Below are positions 34,946 to 45,700 of a stretch of DNA of 64,000 nt, piece by piece; position 1 is the stretch's first letter; the number at the start of each line of letters is the position of its first letter. The DNA is taken from contig JBANSL010000014.1 of assembly GCA_037127255.1 (NCBI GenBank), positions 64,433,646 to 64,497,645 of the forward strand, read 5' to 3'. A program made the position numbers and the translations under genes. Under the pieces are notes generated by a model, which was not told the origin of the DNA, ran no database searches, and was given only the letters and a program-made list of their open reading frames with translations. The DNA comes from Persicaria tinctoria. Lineage: Eukaryota; Streptophyta; Magnoliopsida; Caryophyllales; Polygonaceae.

Positions 34946-35020
34946 GACAAGTCTCCTCCCAAGTCCCAAATATACTCCAATCTAGCTCCATAGTCCATAT
35001 AACTCCTTTGCCACTTACTC

Positions 35021-35120
35021 ATTTGAATTGGTAAATAAATAGCGGTCATTCCGGGGTTCGAACCGGGGACCTATAGGTACTACCCACAAGTCCTTTTCGG
35101 CGAGCCATTCCGGAATGGTT
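35021..35120 (-). mobile_element. Miniature tRNA-like retroposon, copy 1
   Basis: A 100-bp insert flanked by a perfect 15-bp duplication CTTTGCCACTTACTC (35006-35020 and 35121-35135). On the minus strand it contains a tRNA-shaped segment: CATTCCGG pairs with CCGGAATG as an acceptor-like stem, and CCCCGGTTCGAACCCCGG forms a T-arm with a perfect B-box core. The A box is degenerate (TGGCTCGCCGA). The 3' part ends in an ATTTATTTACCAATTCAA tail, not poly(A). A second copy lies at 55861-55955. Confidence 0.75.
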
Positions 35121-35135
35121 CTTTGCCACTTACTC

Positions 35136-35973
35136 CGTATTTGTTAAAAATACATGATAATAGGATAGTATCCCACATTGAATCCAAGTCTTGTATGTAA
35201 GTGGGAGAATTACCCCTCCTAACACCAATTGATTGTAGGATGAAACCTTACTAAACTTTTTTGCTCGATTTGATTGATGCGTGTTTTGCTCTTTGGACGT
35301 ATGTGACCCCCACGTCGTATATGACACACCATTATTTAACATTATTCTAAGGTGAATGCCTTATAAATTAAAATGCTTCTTCAGACCTTATCTATAAGGA
35401 TGCTCTCGATTAGCGAAGCTTATTCCGTCGATGCCGAACACTTACCTTCAAATAGTATTAAGAGTTTCCCAAATTTTCTTGTTGTAATCCCAACTTCGAA
35501 TACTTCTATTGCAAGCTCAAACATATGATGACTAATCTATGGAGGGGTATGATCGACATAATTAATCGTAGATTTCACATACGAGTTAATAAGGGACTAA
35601 ATTTTAAGAAAAATGAGCGGATCTTAACTTATAAAGTTACCTTTGTAGAACTATCAAGACTTGCCAACTACACACAAAAAAAAATCTTGATTACCAATCT
35701 AAATTTACAAATACTAGCTAGTTTATTTCATTGGAATGATGTAATGATAAACCATTTTTATGTTGGTTAAAGGAAAATATGATACCTTATTTTTAAGGGT
35801 TCGTTTAACTTATATTCTAAAGACATAGGTTAAGAAGTTAAATTGAAAAACTGTTTTCTTAAATACAGTGGTTGGAAAGTGTGAACTATGAACTCCATAA
35901 ACTATTTTATAAATAGCTAAATCGGATTTATATATATGGCAAATATTTCCTAAATCGAAATGATTAACCTATA
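35136..35973. other. No gene seen
   Basis: AT-rich spacer. Short plus- and minus-strand open frames show no recognisable motif. Confidence 0.5.
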
Positions 35974-36066
35974 CTCTGTCTGTTAATTAAAACTTATCAT
36001 TTTAGAAATCTACACGCTTATTAAGAAAACAAACAAAAATACACTGATACCCCTAATTATTACTCA

Positions 36067-36862
36067 GTTCCGGCATTGGAGAGATGAGGAAATGGGTTGT
36101 GGGGGTTTCTGATATGGCTGGAAAGGGCTCTTGTGGAGAAGGATGAGAGAAATAGGAAATTATGGGCATATATGATCGAAAGGATATGGTACGCTAGGAA
36201 TAGAAGGGTGTTTGATGATGTGCATATTTAGTCGGGTCGAACAGTCGAGGAGGCGATTGAAGCGGCCGAAAGAGAGCTTCGGGTGACTGAAAAGCATAGC
36301 ATGGATGTAGGGGATGACGAGAAGGGAGTTGAGTATGCATGGTGGTGGTTGCCAGAGGGGGCATTTGTAAAGATAAAGTGTGATGGATCTGCTTCGGCTA
36401 GTAAGGATGTGGTGTGGGTCTGATTGCGCGAGATTCCACTGGTGCCTTGTGTTGGGTGGCTACTAGAATGATCCAACAGGGATCGACACCTTTCGTAGCG
36501 GAATGTGAGGTGGTGATATGGGCATTGACGTTTGCTCGCGAAAAGGGACTACGGAAGGTGATTGTGGAGACTGATTGCAAGTAGTTGGTTCTTCAACTCT
36601 AAGGGGTGGTGTTGAATCTGCTGATGAAAGGAACAGAAGGAGTACTATTGCGAAAGACTAAGTTTTTGCCTTAGGAATTTAAGGTTTGCCAATGAAATGT
36701 AATTCGTCGAATCGGAAATCAAGCAGCTCATACTAGGTTTGACCTCAAAGCCTGTATTTTTTTTTCATAATTTGATTTACCTGAACCTTTATTTGACATT
36801 GTTTTCGAAGACTTTATGATTATAGAATACGAATGGAAGGTGTTTTATAAAAAAAAAAACTA
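36067..36862 (+). pseudogene. 5'-truncated LINE: RNase H and 3' UTR with poly(A)
   Basis: The plus strand reads the end of a plant LINE ORF2: a WYARNRRVF-like segment, then RNase H motifs (KIKCDGSASA, FVAECEVVIWALTFAREKGL, KVIVETDCK), with stop codons at two points. A 3' UTR follows and ends in an A-run at about 36850-36860. The orientation and A-tail fit a heavily 5'-truncated insertion. No target duplication was found, and about 27 bp of the host MITE are missing at the junction. Confidence 0.7.
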
Positions 36863-36904
36863 CAACTAACAATTATCTAACCATTACAAGGACAATTTCG
36901 AAAA

Positions 36905-37652
36905 TAGAATTGCTATTTACACGGGGGTTTTTTCGCCGGTTGCACGGAAAGTAGTTGTAATTGGGCATCATGAGTTCGCGAGAGAGAAAATGGAAATATC
37001 TTACCGCGATTGCAGAGTTCGAGTGCGCAGGACATCTAGGGCTCTGTACCTTCTCCGATCTCTCTCTCCGACTCAATAATGGCAGCCATAGCGACGCCCT
37101 TCGCCGCCGCGGTGCCCGCCTTCCTCATCGTCTCCTCCAGCTCCTCCCTCTTCCTCTCCTTCCGCCTCCCCTCCCGCCGCTAGCCCCAACGTCGTGGCTT
37201 CTCCATCCTCCATTGCAGCAAATCTGGCCGCTTCTCCTGCTCTAAGAATAACGCCTTCTAGAACCGGAGATGGCAATTTGCAGCAAATCGAAGCCCCGGG
37301 CATGGCAAGGAGAAGAGCTTTGCTTCAGATGGCATTCCATCTCGAATTTTCCGGCGCTGATCTGGCGGAGGGTGTGCCTCAGGGGAGTAATGGCTCGATT
37401 GCCAAGGTGGTGTTACAGACCTCCAAATCGGAAGTGGATCTAGGACGAAGAGGAATCTTCCCGCTGTTGTGACGCCATCTTCCATGAATTCCGAGTGAAG
37501 GTTGTCTGCAAATTGGAGTAATTAATTTAGGATGAAAGAGGACGAAGAAGCTACAACATTTTTTTTTTAAAAAAAAAAGTGACCGCGTAGTGTGGATTTG
37601 CTATCGCAGCCGTGTATTCGGCGGAAAAACGACAGTGCAAATAGCGTCCCCT
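36905..37652 (+). mobile_element. Pack-MULE-like element carrying a gene fragment
   Basis: The ends form an imperfect inverted repeat over about 43 bp. The left end has GCTATTTACACGGGGG and then TTCGCCGG; the right end, on the opposite strand, has GCTATTTGCACTGTCG and then TTCCGCCG. They are flanked by TTTCGAAAA (36896-36904) and TTTCGTAAA (37653-37661), a 9-bp duplication with one difference, the size made by Mutator-like elements. The 748-bp interior carries no transposase but a GC-rich, exon-like fragment. Confidence 0.7.
37079..37470 (+). pseudogene. Captured gene fragment with a plastid-transit-like N-terminus
   Basis: From the ATG at 37079 the frame reads MAAIATPFAAAVPAFLIVSS and continues Ser/Leu/Arg-rich to FRLPSRR, then a stop. 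In the next frame it resumes QRRGFSILHCSKSGRFSCSK. This is the composition of a chloroplast transit peptide. A later frame contains a GMARRRALLQM segment. Frameshifts break it. I do not recognise the parent gene. GC content is far higher than the flanking DNA. Confidence 0.4.
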
Positions 37653-37943
37653 TTTCGTAAATTGAATGACAAAATACCTAAAATGACAAGTTATTTTTAA
37701 CAAGATTTCCTTGTTAAAAGGGTAAGTTTTAATTAACGGATGGAGTATCATAAGAGTATATAATAGAAAATCCGTATTTTTAAATATGAAAAAGTATTAT
37801 ATATTTATATATTTGGCTATAAGTTACTTATATTTGAAGGAAATTTGGGTTGCACATTCTTGTAGCCTAAGTAGTGACAGTTGGTTGGTTGGTTTTTTTT
37901 TTTTTTTGAAACGGAAAAAATTTGACCATAGAGCTGAGCTCTA

Positions 37944-38516
37944 TCAGCCAAGAGCATCCTTGCGGATGAGACTATGCAACAGAGAGTCATCAGGAGTCCA
38001 AATACCGTTGAAGGATGGAGTGATACGGGACAAGCGATCAGCTACCAAATTTGCCTCACGGAAGATATGACGAATCTCAACAGAACCAAAAAAGCCCAGC
38101 GAGACTAGACTGTCCGAGACAATCATTTCAGAGTCTCCAGTAGGCTTCCCCATACCTTTCATACTTTTTATTATTGTTAGGTTGTCTCCTTCAATAATAA
38201 GATTTGTTATTTTCAGTTCTATCGCAGCCCGAAGTCCCATCCAGAGACCCAAACTTTCACAGTCATAGACAGAACTGATTGGTGATTGTCCATTACTAGA
38301 GAAAATCGGGGTTCCTACAGAATCACGAATGATAAATCCATAAGAGCCCAAACCATCCGTGGAGAACGAACCATCAAAATTTAGCTTATGAGTTCCAATT
38401 GGTGGAGGTTCCCATTTGGTTCTCTTTCTCTTTGATATAGATCTTTGTTTGTCCACATTTGTGGGTGTATTTTTGTTGTTTTCACAGTAGTCCGGGCAGT
38501 TCAAATTTGATGTCTT
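37944..38516 (-). pseudogene. LINE ORF2 C-terminal RNase H domain
   Basis: In frame with the reverse transcriptase and separated from it only by a TAG at 38517-38519. Motifs in order: KLNFDGSFSTDGLGSYGFII, the CESLGLWMGLRAAIE region, LIIEGDNLTIIKSMKG and IRHIFREANLVADRLSR. These are the Asp, Glu, Asp and His/Asp positions of the plant LINE RNase H. The natural stop is at 37944, shortly before the poly(A) tail. Confidence 0.85.
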
Positions 38517-40510
38517 CTAGACATATATTTGTTCCTTTATAAAAGATAATATGCGTCTTATGTCCGGGTTTATGTTTTCAAAGAGTGTTTTGTTTCTGAA
38601 GTACCAGATACCCCACCAAGCAAAGGCGAGATCTTCAAAGCATTTTGTTCCTATTGTATTTTTGATTTCCCATAGCGTGGTGTTCAAGTGCTCGTCTTTG
38701 CTGAAACAACCATTCATTTTCCGAAATGTTCCCGGGTTATTTGCAATTAGGGTCTCCCTCGTAACAGGACAGTTCCATAATAAATGGTTTAGGTCTTCAT
38801 AGCAAGAGTCGCAGTGGGGGCAGTTTGTCGGAATCCCAAGGTGTCGAGAAGCTAGTCTGACAGAAGTGGGCACTCCGTTCTTAAGGATTTTCCATAGGAA
38901 AGATTTTATCTTCGGTGGGATATCAAGTCCCCAGACCCAGTTTGCATCTGATGTTTCATGTTTCTTGTGGTTGTATATCATATCAATAGCAGACTTAGTG
39001 CTGAACCAGCCATTTTTGCTCCATTTCCAATAAAGTCTGTCAACTTGGATGTGCTGTGGTATTGGTATTGTCTTGATAGTTTCAATTAGGCTGTTTGGAA
39101 TTATGTTTTGTAACTCTGCGTGTAGTTTATCTTGGTTCCATGTTTTGTTGTCTTTGAGAAAATGTTTTATGTTGATGGTATCGTCTATATGTTGATTTCC
39201 TAAGATAGATGAATTTATAGGAGTTTGGCCTAACCATTGGTCTTGCCAAAACTTGATAGAGGCGCCGTCTCCAATAGACCAATTAAGGCCTTGTTTAAAC
39301 AGCGGGACTAGTTTTATTAACTGGGTCCATTGCCAGGAAGAGGTACCCCGCTTCTGGTATGTGAGTATATTTTGGTTTTTAAGATATTTTTGTTTAATTA
39401 GTTTGACCCATGGGCTAGTTGGTTCCGCTAATAGTTTCCAGAGTAATTTCATCTGAAGAGCAGTATTCATATCTTCCGAGCTACACAACCCTAGCCCTCC
39501 ATTTTCCTTGGTTTTGCAAACCTCATACCAACCGATGAGGGGCTTATGGTTGGGTTCTTTGTTCCAGAGGAAGTTCCGGTTGATCTTATCAAGTTCCATA
39601 TGGACTGATTTTGGTAACATAAAGCATTGCATTATGTGTAGAGGTTTGGCTGCTAGCGTTGTTTTGATTAGGGTGCAACGGCCAGCTTGTGAGAGGCAAT
39701 TCGCCTTCCATCTGTGAAGTTGTGATTTGGTGTTTGTTAGAAGTTCCGTGAATCCTTCTTTTGTCATTCTTCCTTCTATTAGGGGGCAGCCCAAATATGT
39801 ACCCATCTTAGGAGTGTGTGCGATTTCTAGCTCGTTTCTGATTAGATTTTTCTGGGTGGTTGTGACGTTTTTGGATGTTTGGAATTGGGATTTGTGCCTA
39901 TTTACCTTTTGTCCTGAAATAGCTGAGTATTCAGTCAGAATTTTGTTAATTTGGTCGCAGCCGGTTTTGGTTGCTGATGCAAAGATGACGATATCATCCG
40001 CGAAGGCTAAGAAAGGAATTTTTGTTCCCCCTCGCGTCAGTTTGATTCCTAGGTGGCTTTGTGGTTTTTCCGATTCATGTTGTAACCTACGGGCCAGAAT
40101 TTCAGATATTATTAAGAATAGATATGGTGAAAGCGGGCATCCTTGGCGTATCCCCCTCTCGGAAAAAAAGATTTCAGTGGGTTCATTGTTTACTAGCACC
40201 GAGTAAGTGACTGTGGTTATGCATTCTTTGATCCAAAGAGTGAATTTGGGTGAGAACCCAAATTTTGACATAATGGAGAGTAAGAAATTCCAGTCGATCA
40301 TATCGAATGTTTTTTCCATATCAAGTTTTACAGCCATCCAATCTGATTATTCATTTTTCTTTGAGAAGGAGTGGAAGATTTCGTTTGCAATTAAGATGTT
40401 ATCTTGTATTGATCTGCCTCAAGAGTAGGCGCTTTGTAGTGGATTAGCTAGAATTTTGGATATAATTTTATATGTTGTTGAGCAGAGACTAATAGGCCTA
40501 TAGCGAGATG
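38517..40510 (-). pseudogene. LINE ORF2 reverse transcriptase and zinc-binding region
   Basis: Starts within the RT fingers (YRPISLC). Stops are present at the GRS motif (about 40426) and just before the KLDMEKTFDMIDW block. From 40337 it is open for 606 codons. It contains GIRQGCPLSPYLFL, the catalytic FADD box (PFLAFADDIVIFA), a thumb region with YLGCPL, and a C-terminal zf-RVT segment (CPHCDSCYEDLNHLLWNCP). It would copy the element RNA at a nicked target. This copy lacks the endonuclease and has nonsense codons. Confidence 0.9.
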
Positions 40511-40537
40511 TTGTGATTGGCAGTTGGTTGGTTGGTT

Positions 40538-41867
40538 ATACATACAAGTATACACGCATTGAGGATATATATATTTATCAAATATTCATATAAAATATAT
40601 CTATAGATTCTTTAAAGTCACCTTTGTTACCAAATCATAATTATCTTATTCTTATGATCGGCCAATAATATATCATCAAGATTACACAATTATACTTTAT
40701 TACAAATATTTTTCTTATGATCAGGCACAATAATATATCATCCATATTATTTTATTAGTTTACAAAGTTATAAGTGTTATTAATTTAAAATTAAGCCGAA
40801 ATAGTACAGTTTATTGTCGTTTATGGAGACCATGACATGTAAATCTTAATCATTTATAGGCTTCCTTCCTACCCCACAAAGGGAATATCAACATTTAATT
40901 ATATAATTAGAAATTACATAATTTTCAAACACCTTAAGGTGTTTGTGATTTTTTTATCACTCTCCTTATGAAGATGAGAAAAATGCATTTCATAGGAATT
41001 AAATTCCGTCAAGCTAATTTCTGGATCGGATGATAACTTGTTGGGAATGGAATTTTCAACAATGAGTAAGGTTATTATGTGAGTCGAGTAGCTCGAGTTC
41101 GACTCGATAAAAGCTCAGCTCGAACTCGTTCATTTTATAAACGAGCCAAGTATATATGAGTACATTTTTAAATTCGGTCTAAAATTCAACTCGTTCAAAT
41201 TAAGCTCGAATTTTATGGAATTTTTAAATTTTTTTTAAGTTGCTATATTATAAGCAAGTAGAACCGCTTAAAGCTCAAAAAAGCTCGGTTCGAGCTCGTT
41301 CATTTTCTAAATAAACTGAATATGAACAAGCAATACTCGACTCGTTCGGCTCAAATACTAGCCCTAACAATGAATGATTATTCGGAGGTTATTTTAAAGG
41401 TATTTTATTTTTTAGGGTTCATTATAAATTTATAATGGAATTTATTATTTGTCGCTTATGGGGTGAGAAACTTTAAGGATGTTTTTATTTAGTTTAATCT
41501 TAAAATTTTAAAATATTTGATGAGATAATACTACGATAAAGGATAAATAAACATTCTGCTTTAAGGATGCTACATATTTATCACCTCAATATGAAAATAT
41601 AGAAAAATCCATTATAATTAATTGACTTGCTATTATTAAGTAATGATTTTTTTTATCAACTGAATTACCTCACATAGTTACATTACCTTGTAATTCCAAT
41701 GTAAAAAACCATTTGCCAACATGATTTAGGTGAAAATAACCTCTGAATAAATATATTCCCAATTGAATCCAACATTTATTATTTTCTTCAAGTTGGATAA
41801 TTTTGATTATACAATTTCTATTTGTTATGCTATATTCAAATAAACTTACATTATTTAAGTCACACTA
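40538..41867. other. Non-coding; palindromic TCGAGC-rich block
   Basis: No gene seen. At about 41078-41370 many short motifs such as AGCTCGAGTTCGACTCG and GCTCGGTTCGAGCTCG appear in both orientations, resembling degenerate hAT-type MITEs. Similar motifs occur at 11925-12075. Confidence 0.4.
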
Positions 41868-41885
41868 GAAAATGATATATATTAC

Positions 41886-42072
41886 CAATCACAAGTTGGT
41901 GTAGTAGTTATGGGGCTACATCCCATGCCTCGAGGTTTGAAGTTCGAATCCCCGTGGAAACATGGAGACGCTTGTGAGTGGGAGGGTCAACCCCTTAAAT
42001 GAGCCTACAGTAACCCGATCCAGATGTAGAGTGGACTAAGCCCACTTGAACTGGAAAGGATAAAAAAAAAAA
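41886..42072 (+). mobile_element. tRNA-derived SINE with target-site duplication
   Basis: A 187-bp plus-strand element with a perfect A box (TGGTGTAGTAG), a B box (AGTTCGAATCC) and a terminal A-run. The flanking 18-mers GAAAATGATATATATTAC (41868-41885) and GAAAATGATATATATCAC (42073-42090) differ at one base. A classic SINE structure. Confidence 0.88.
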
Positions 42073-42090
42073 GAAAATGATATATATCAC

Positions 42091-42776
42091 ATCGACAGCT
42101 CCTTGAATTTACTTTAAAAAATAAAAAAGTCATGCATGACTTGCATAATTTATTTATTAATCCCCCCTACTTGTTTCATTGGTTATCAATATATCATCAC
42201 AACAATAATCTTTCTATATTTACATATAAACTAATATTTTTTTATAAATACAATAGGCCATTTTCTTAATTAAGTTTTGGGGACCATCGTTAATTAATTC
42301 CAACAGTACACCCCTTTGATATACGAAGGATTCATCCTCTCCAGCTACACGTAAATTACACAGCTGGTTTCAAAATTTTCATCAATTTCTTAAATTCGAA
42401 TAAAAAACAATGACATTTAATACCTAAAATTTGCGTTTTTAACTATCTGGAATCTTCTAATTAGGTTAGTAGGTAATTAAGAAGTTTTTTTAGTAATTAT
42501 AACCAGGCTTCAAACTTTAATCCGCTAGCTGCCCTTTCCCTTTCCCCTGGCTTATTCAATAAGCTTCTCTTCATCACCTTGGCGATTTCTTCCGGCCGAT
42601 GTGTGAGCTGTGCTCATTCTCTGCATTTGAGCTTTGTTCTCCTCCGTTTCCTTTCCTTCGTCCTCCTTTCATCCTCTCCATTTAAATCCTTTTCTCATCC
42701 ATCATTCTATTGCTTCATCCTCCGCCGTTGCCAAACTTTCTTCCTGTTCTTCGTGGTTTCGTACGAATCGGCTCGA
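42091..42776. other. Upstream region of the Ulp1-like gene
   Basis: AT-rich until about 42530, then CT-rich leader-like sequence running to the start codon at 42777. No TATA box is obvious. The left end of the putative MULE should lie here, but I found no terminal inverted repeat. Confidence 0.35.
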
Positions 42777-45700
42777 ATGGCTGCTTCTTCAGGTATTTAT
42801 TTCATGTTTCTAGTTTATTCTCGTTATAATCTGTTACCTCTTTTCCTTGTGAGCTCCCGAATGTGTTGCGTGATTTTGTTGTTTTTGAAACTGTGGTTAC
42901 TTTGTGAATCTGGCTAGGGTTTTGAAATTAGGGGTCCTATGTTGCTAAATCGTTTGTCAGAGGTTGGAATATGTTTACATTTGGTGTTGATGACATTCTC
43001 GCTTCAAGTTTTTCTTTGTGGTTACGGTTAGGGTTTCGAAATTAGGGGTTTTTTTGTGGCTAAACTGATGGTTAGGGGTTGCTCTATGTGTTCATTTGCT
43101 TTTGATGCCATTTATTTTCTTCTTTTGGTTGGTTATACACCGTGTTTGATTCCATTTTGTCTCCATTAATGTCATCCCTCACTGTTTTTGTAGTTGTCCT
43201 CATTTGCTATTGATGAAATCCAGTTGCTTCCACTATATTTGTTCCTATTTAGTTGTTCTCATTCAGTTTCCATTGTTGTCTTTTTTGTTTGTGAAATGTC
43301 CTACATTCCATTGTCCCCATTTTCTGTGCTTGCTTTAGTGATGAACTGTTTTTCTGTTTTTTTATGTTAATTATATTGTCCTCATTTTGTATAATATATT
43401 CTGTTTACATTGTCTGTCTATATACAGCTTTCCTTCTTTCTGATAGTGATGCCTCTCAGAACTTGTCTTATCCGGTTTGTTCCCTTATCTTCCTTTGCCT
43501 ATTGGTTTTATTTTATGTTATCTATACTGCTTATTCTTTTCATTATTTATATTTTGTTTGTTTGGTTCTGTCTAGGTGTTTGATTACATTTGTGAAGATC
43601 GGAGCAAGTATAATGGGAAGTATAATCTATACTCCCGTATTGATGTGATTCCGGTTATTCAAAAGGGATTGTCTGCTGCTGATTGGTTATCTATGTGTTC
43701 TTCTTTTCTGGGTCGTGTTTTGTGGTTTGGTGCCAATTTGAAATTTCATCAACAAATTTACAACCATTTCTTGCTTCATGAATTGAAAACATCCAAAACT
43801 AGAGAAATGTGGTTTCAGCTAAAATCTTCTCACTCTACTAGGTTTTCAATGGCTGAATTTGCTGCTATCACTGGGCTAAAATGTGTGTCTGATCACTCTG
43901 TTGATGTACCTGAGATTGATGTCAAATCTGTAATTGGGGTAGATAACATCATGTATGATGACTTGGTTGATCTATTTTGTAAGACACCAAAGAATTCGCC
44001 CAAGAAACTCATTCTTGCGTATGTTTTGGTAATTGATGGGATTCTGTTACCTCATCGTTGTGGATTTGTTAAGAATGAAATTGTGTGTCTAGCTACTGAT
44101 ATTAGTTGTTTATCTGAATATCCATGGGGTAGATTAGTGTATGTAGAAACTATTACCTCGCTCATGAAGGTCAATCGTGCATCTGATCGTAAATTGGCCA
44201 AGCTTGTGAAGGAAAGTAAAAAAAGGAGTTATGAGAAGTTGTCTAAGAAGTCTCTGCGAAAGGGCTTAGAGGCGAAAGTCCCAAAGGCGAGGAGCAGTTT
44301 TAACTTGCTAGGCTTTCCGCTTGCTTTAGAGGTTATCCTTCTTTATTATATGTGTTACATGTGTCTGTGTGTTTACTTTGTATTTTATATTATTATATAA
44401 ATCTTGTCTTACATATGTGTTTGTCCTGAGATTCCAGATCTAGATGTTGGAGGCTTTTCCTAAGATTGCACCAATTATTTATTGCACGTCTACAGCAGAT
44501 GAGAACGACCACCCTTTCACTAAATGGGCGAGTATAAACTCTAAATGTCCTGTGACGGCTCGCCATATTCAGACTGAATTGGCTAAGACTCTGATGGTAT
44601 TGTGTATTTTCATTTTTTGTTTCAAATTTTGTTCCGTTTTTTCGCAGTGTTCTAAAAATCGCGCCTAGGCGCCGCCTGGGCGCCGCCTAGGCGCTAGGCG
44701 GGACGGGACCTAGGAATTTTTAAGCCTAGGCGGACTTCTAGGCGGAAATTCGTCCAGGAACCGCCTAGTCCCGCCTAGGCGCCGCCTGGTCCCGCCTAGG
44801 CGCCGCTTGGTCCCGCCTAGGCGCCGCCTGGTCCCGACTGGGCCCGCCTATGCACCGCCTAGTCCAACGATTATTCAATTTGAGCTTCTAAGCATATGAT
44901 TAGTTGACTTAGGGTTTTTTTATCCCCCATGTCGGGATGCATTTGCTTTTCAATCGAACTTATAGTTTTGGATTTTAGAAAGTTTAGAGTTGTTAGTCAG
45001 ACATGTACTTTTGCGTTTCTTTACTCTAGTGTTAGTTAATTACTACAAATTTGGGTTTAAGAGTGATATTATGGATTATTATTACATTATATGAATTATT
45101 GACAAGTGTTATTCATCAAAATATAAGGAAATAATCAAGTTTGTTCTAAGTCCGCCTAGGCACCCGCCTAACCGCCTAGGCGCTAGGCGGCCACCCACCG
45201 CCTAGCGGCCGCCTAGCGCCTTTTAGAACATTGGTTTTTTGAATAATAACTATATTTGTGTTTATTCTATATCTATCTCTTTGTGTTTTTAGTTATGTGG
45301 TTAGTTTCATTGATGATTGTGTTTTTTTTTTTGAAGGACACAATGTATCCTACTTATGGGGAATACCTGGATTCCCCTTTGATGGCTTTTCAAACTGAAA
45401 CGGAGGATTCCAATGTTGCCGGGTATCTTCTATGGCTGAAACTGAAAGCTCCTTCAAGGGCACCCACACCAGTTGACGGACTCACGACCAACTTGTCCTC
45501 TCCGATATTGCCTTCTGCTGGCCTTCTTGATCAAATTGTGCCGTCTTCAAGCACTAAACTGGTTGTCTTTTCTCCTTCGTCCATAGCTTCCAGGACACGT
45601 TCTAAGGTTGCATCCCCTGCCCTACCTATTGCACTGGTGGAGTCACCTTCGAAGAGGAAGCGTGGTGTGTCTCCTTCTTCTGTGTCGGATAGACATCGCA

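Larger units (their letters stand above)
35974..37745. mobile_element. Stowaway-type MITE split by two insertions
   Basis: The left piece, 35974 to about 36066, starts CTCTGTCTGTTAATTAAAAC with TA before it. A middle piece, about 36866-36904, has CAACTAACAATTATC. The right piece, about 37653-37745, ends TTAATTAACGGATGGAG with TA after it. Aligned to the intact relative at 12663-12918, the three pieces fall in the correct order. The gaps are filled by a LINE 3' fragment and by a Pack-MULE-like element. Confidence 0.75.
37894..40520 (-). mobile_element. 5'-truncated LINE (L1-type) with target-site duplication
   Basis: A 2.6-kb insertion on the minus strand. The 3' end is a poly(A) tail (the T-run beginning at 37893). 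The flanking duplication is CAGTTGGTTGGTTGGTT, at 37878-37894 and 40521-40537. Endonuclease and ORF1 are absent; the element begins inside the reverse transcriptase at the YRPISLC motif. Typical of target-primed reverse transcription that stopped early. Confidence 0.9.

Noticed and set aside
35040..35075. A genuine tRNA gene around the GGTTCGAACC box
   Set aside because: No anticodon loop or proper A box, and the segment is bounded by a target-site duplication, so it is a retroposon.
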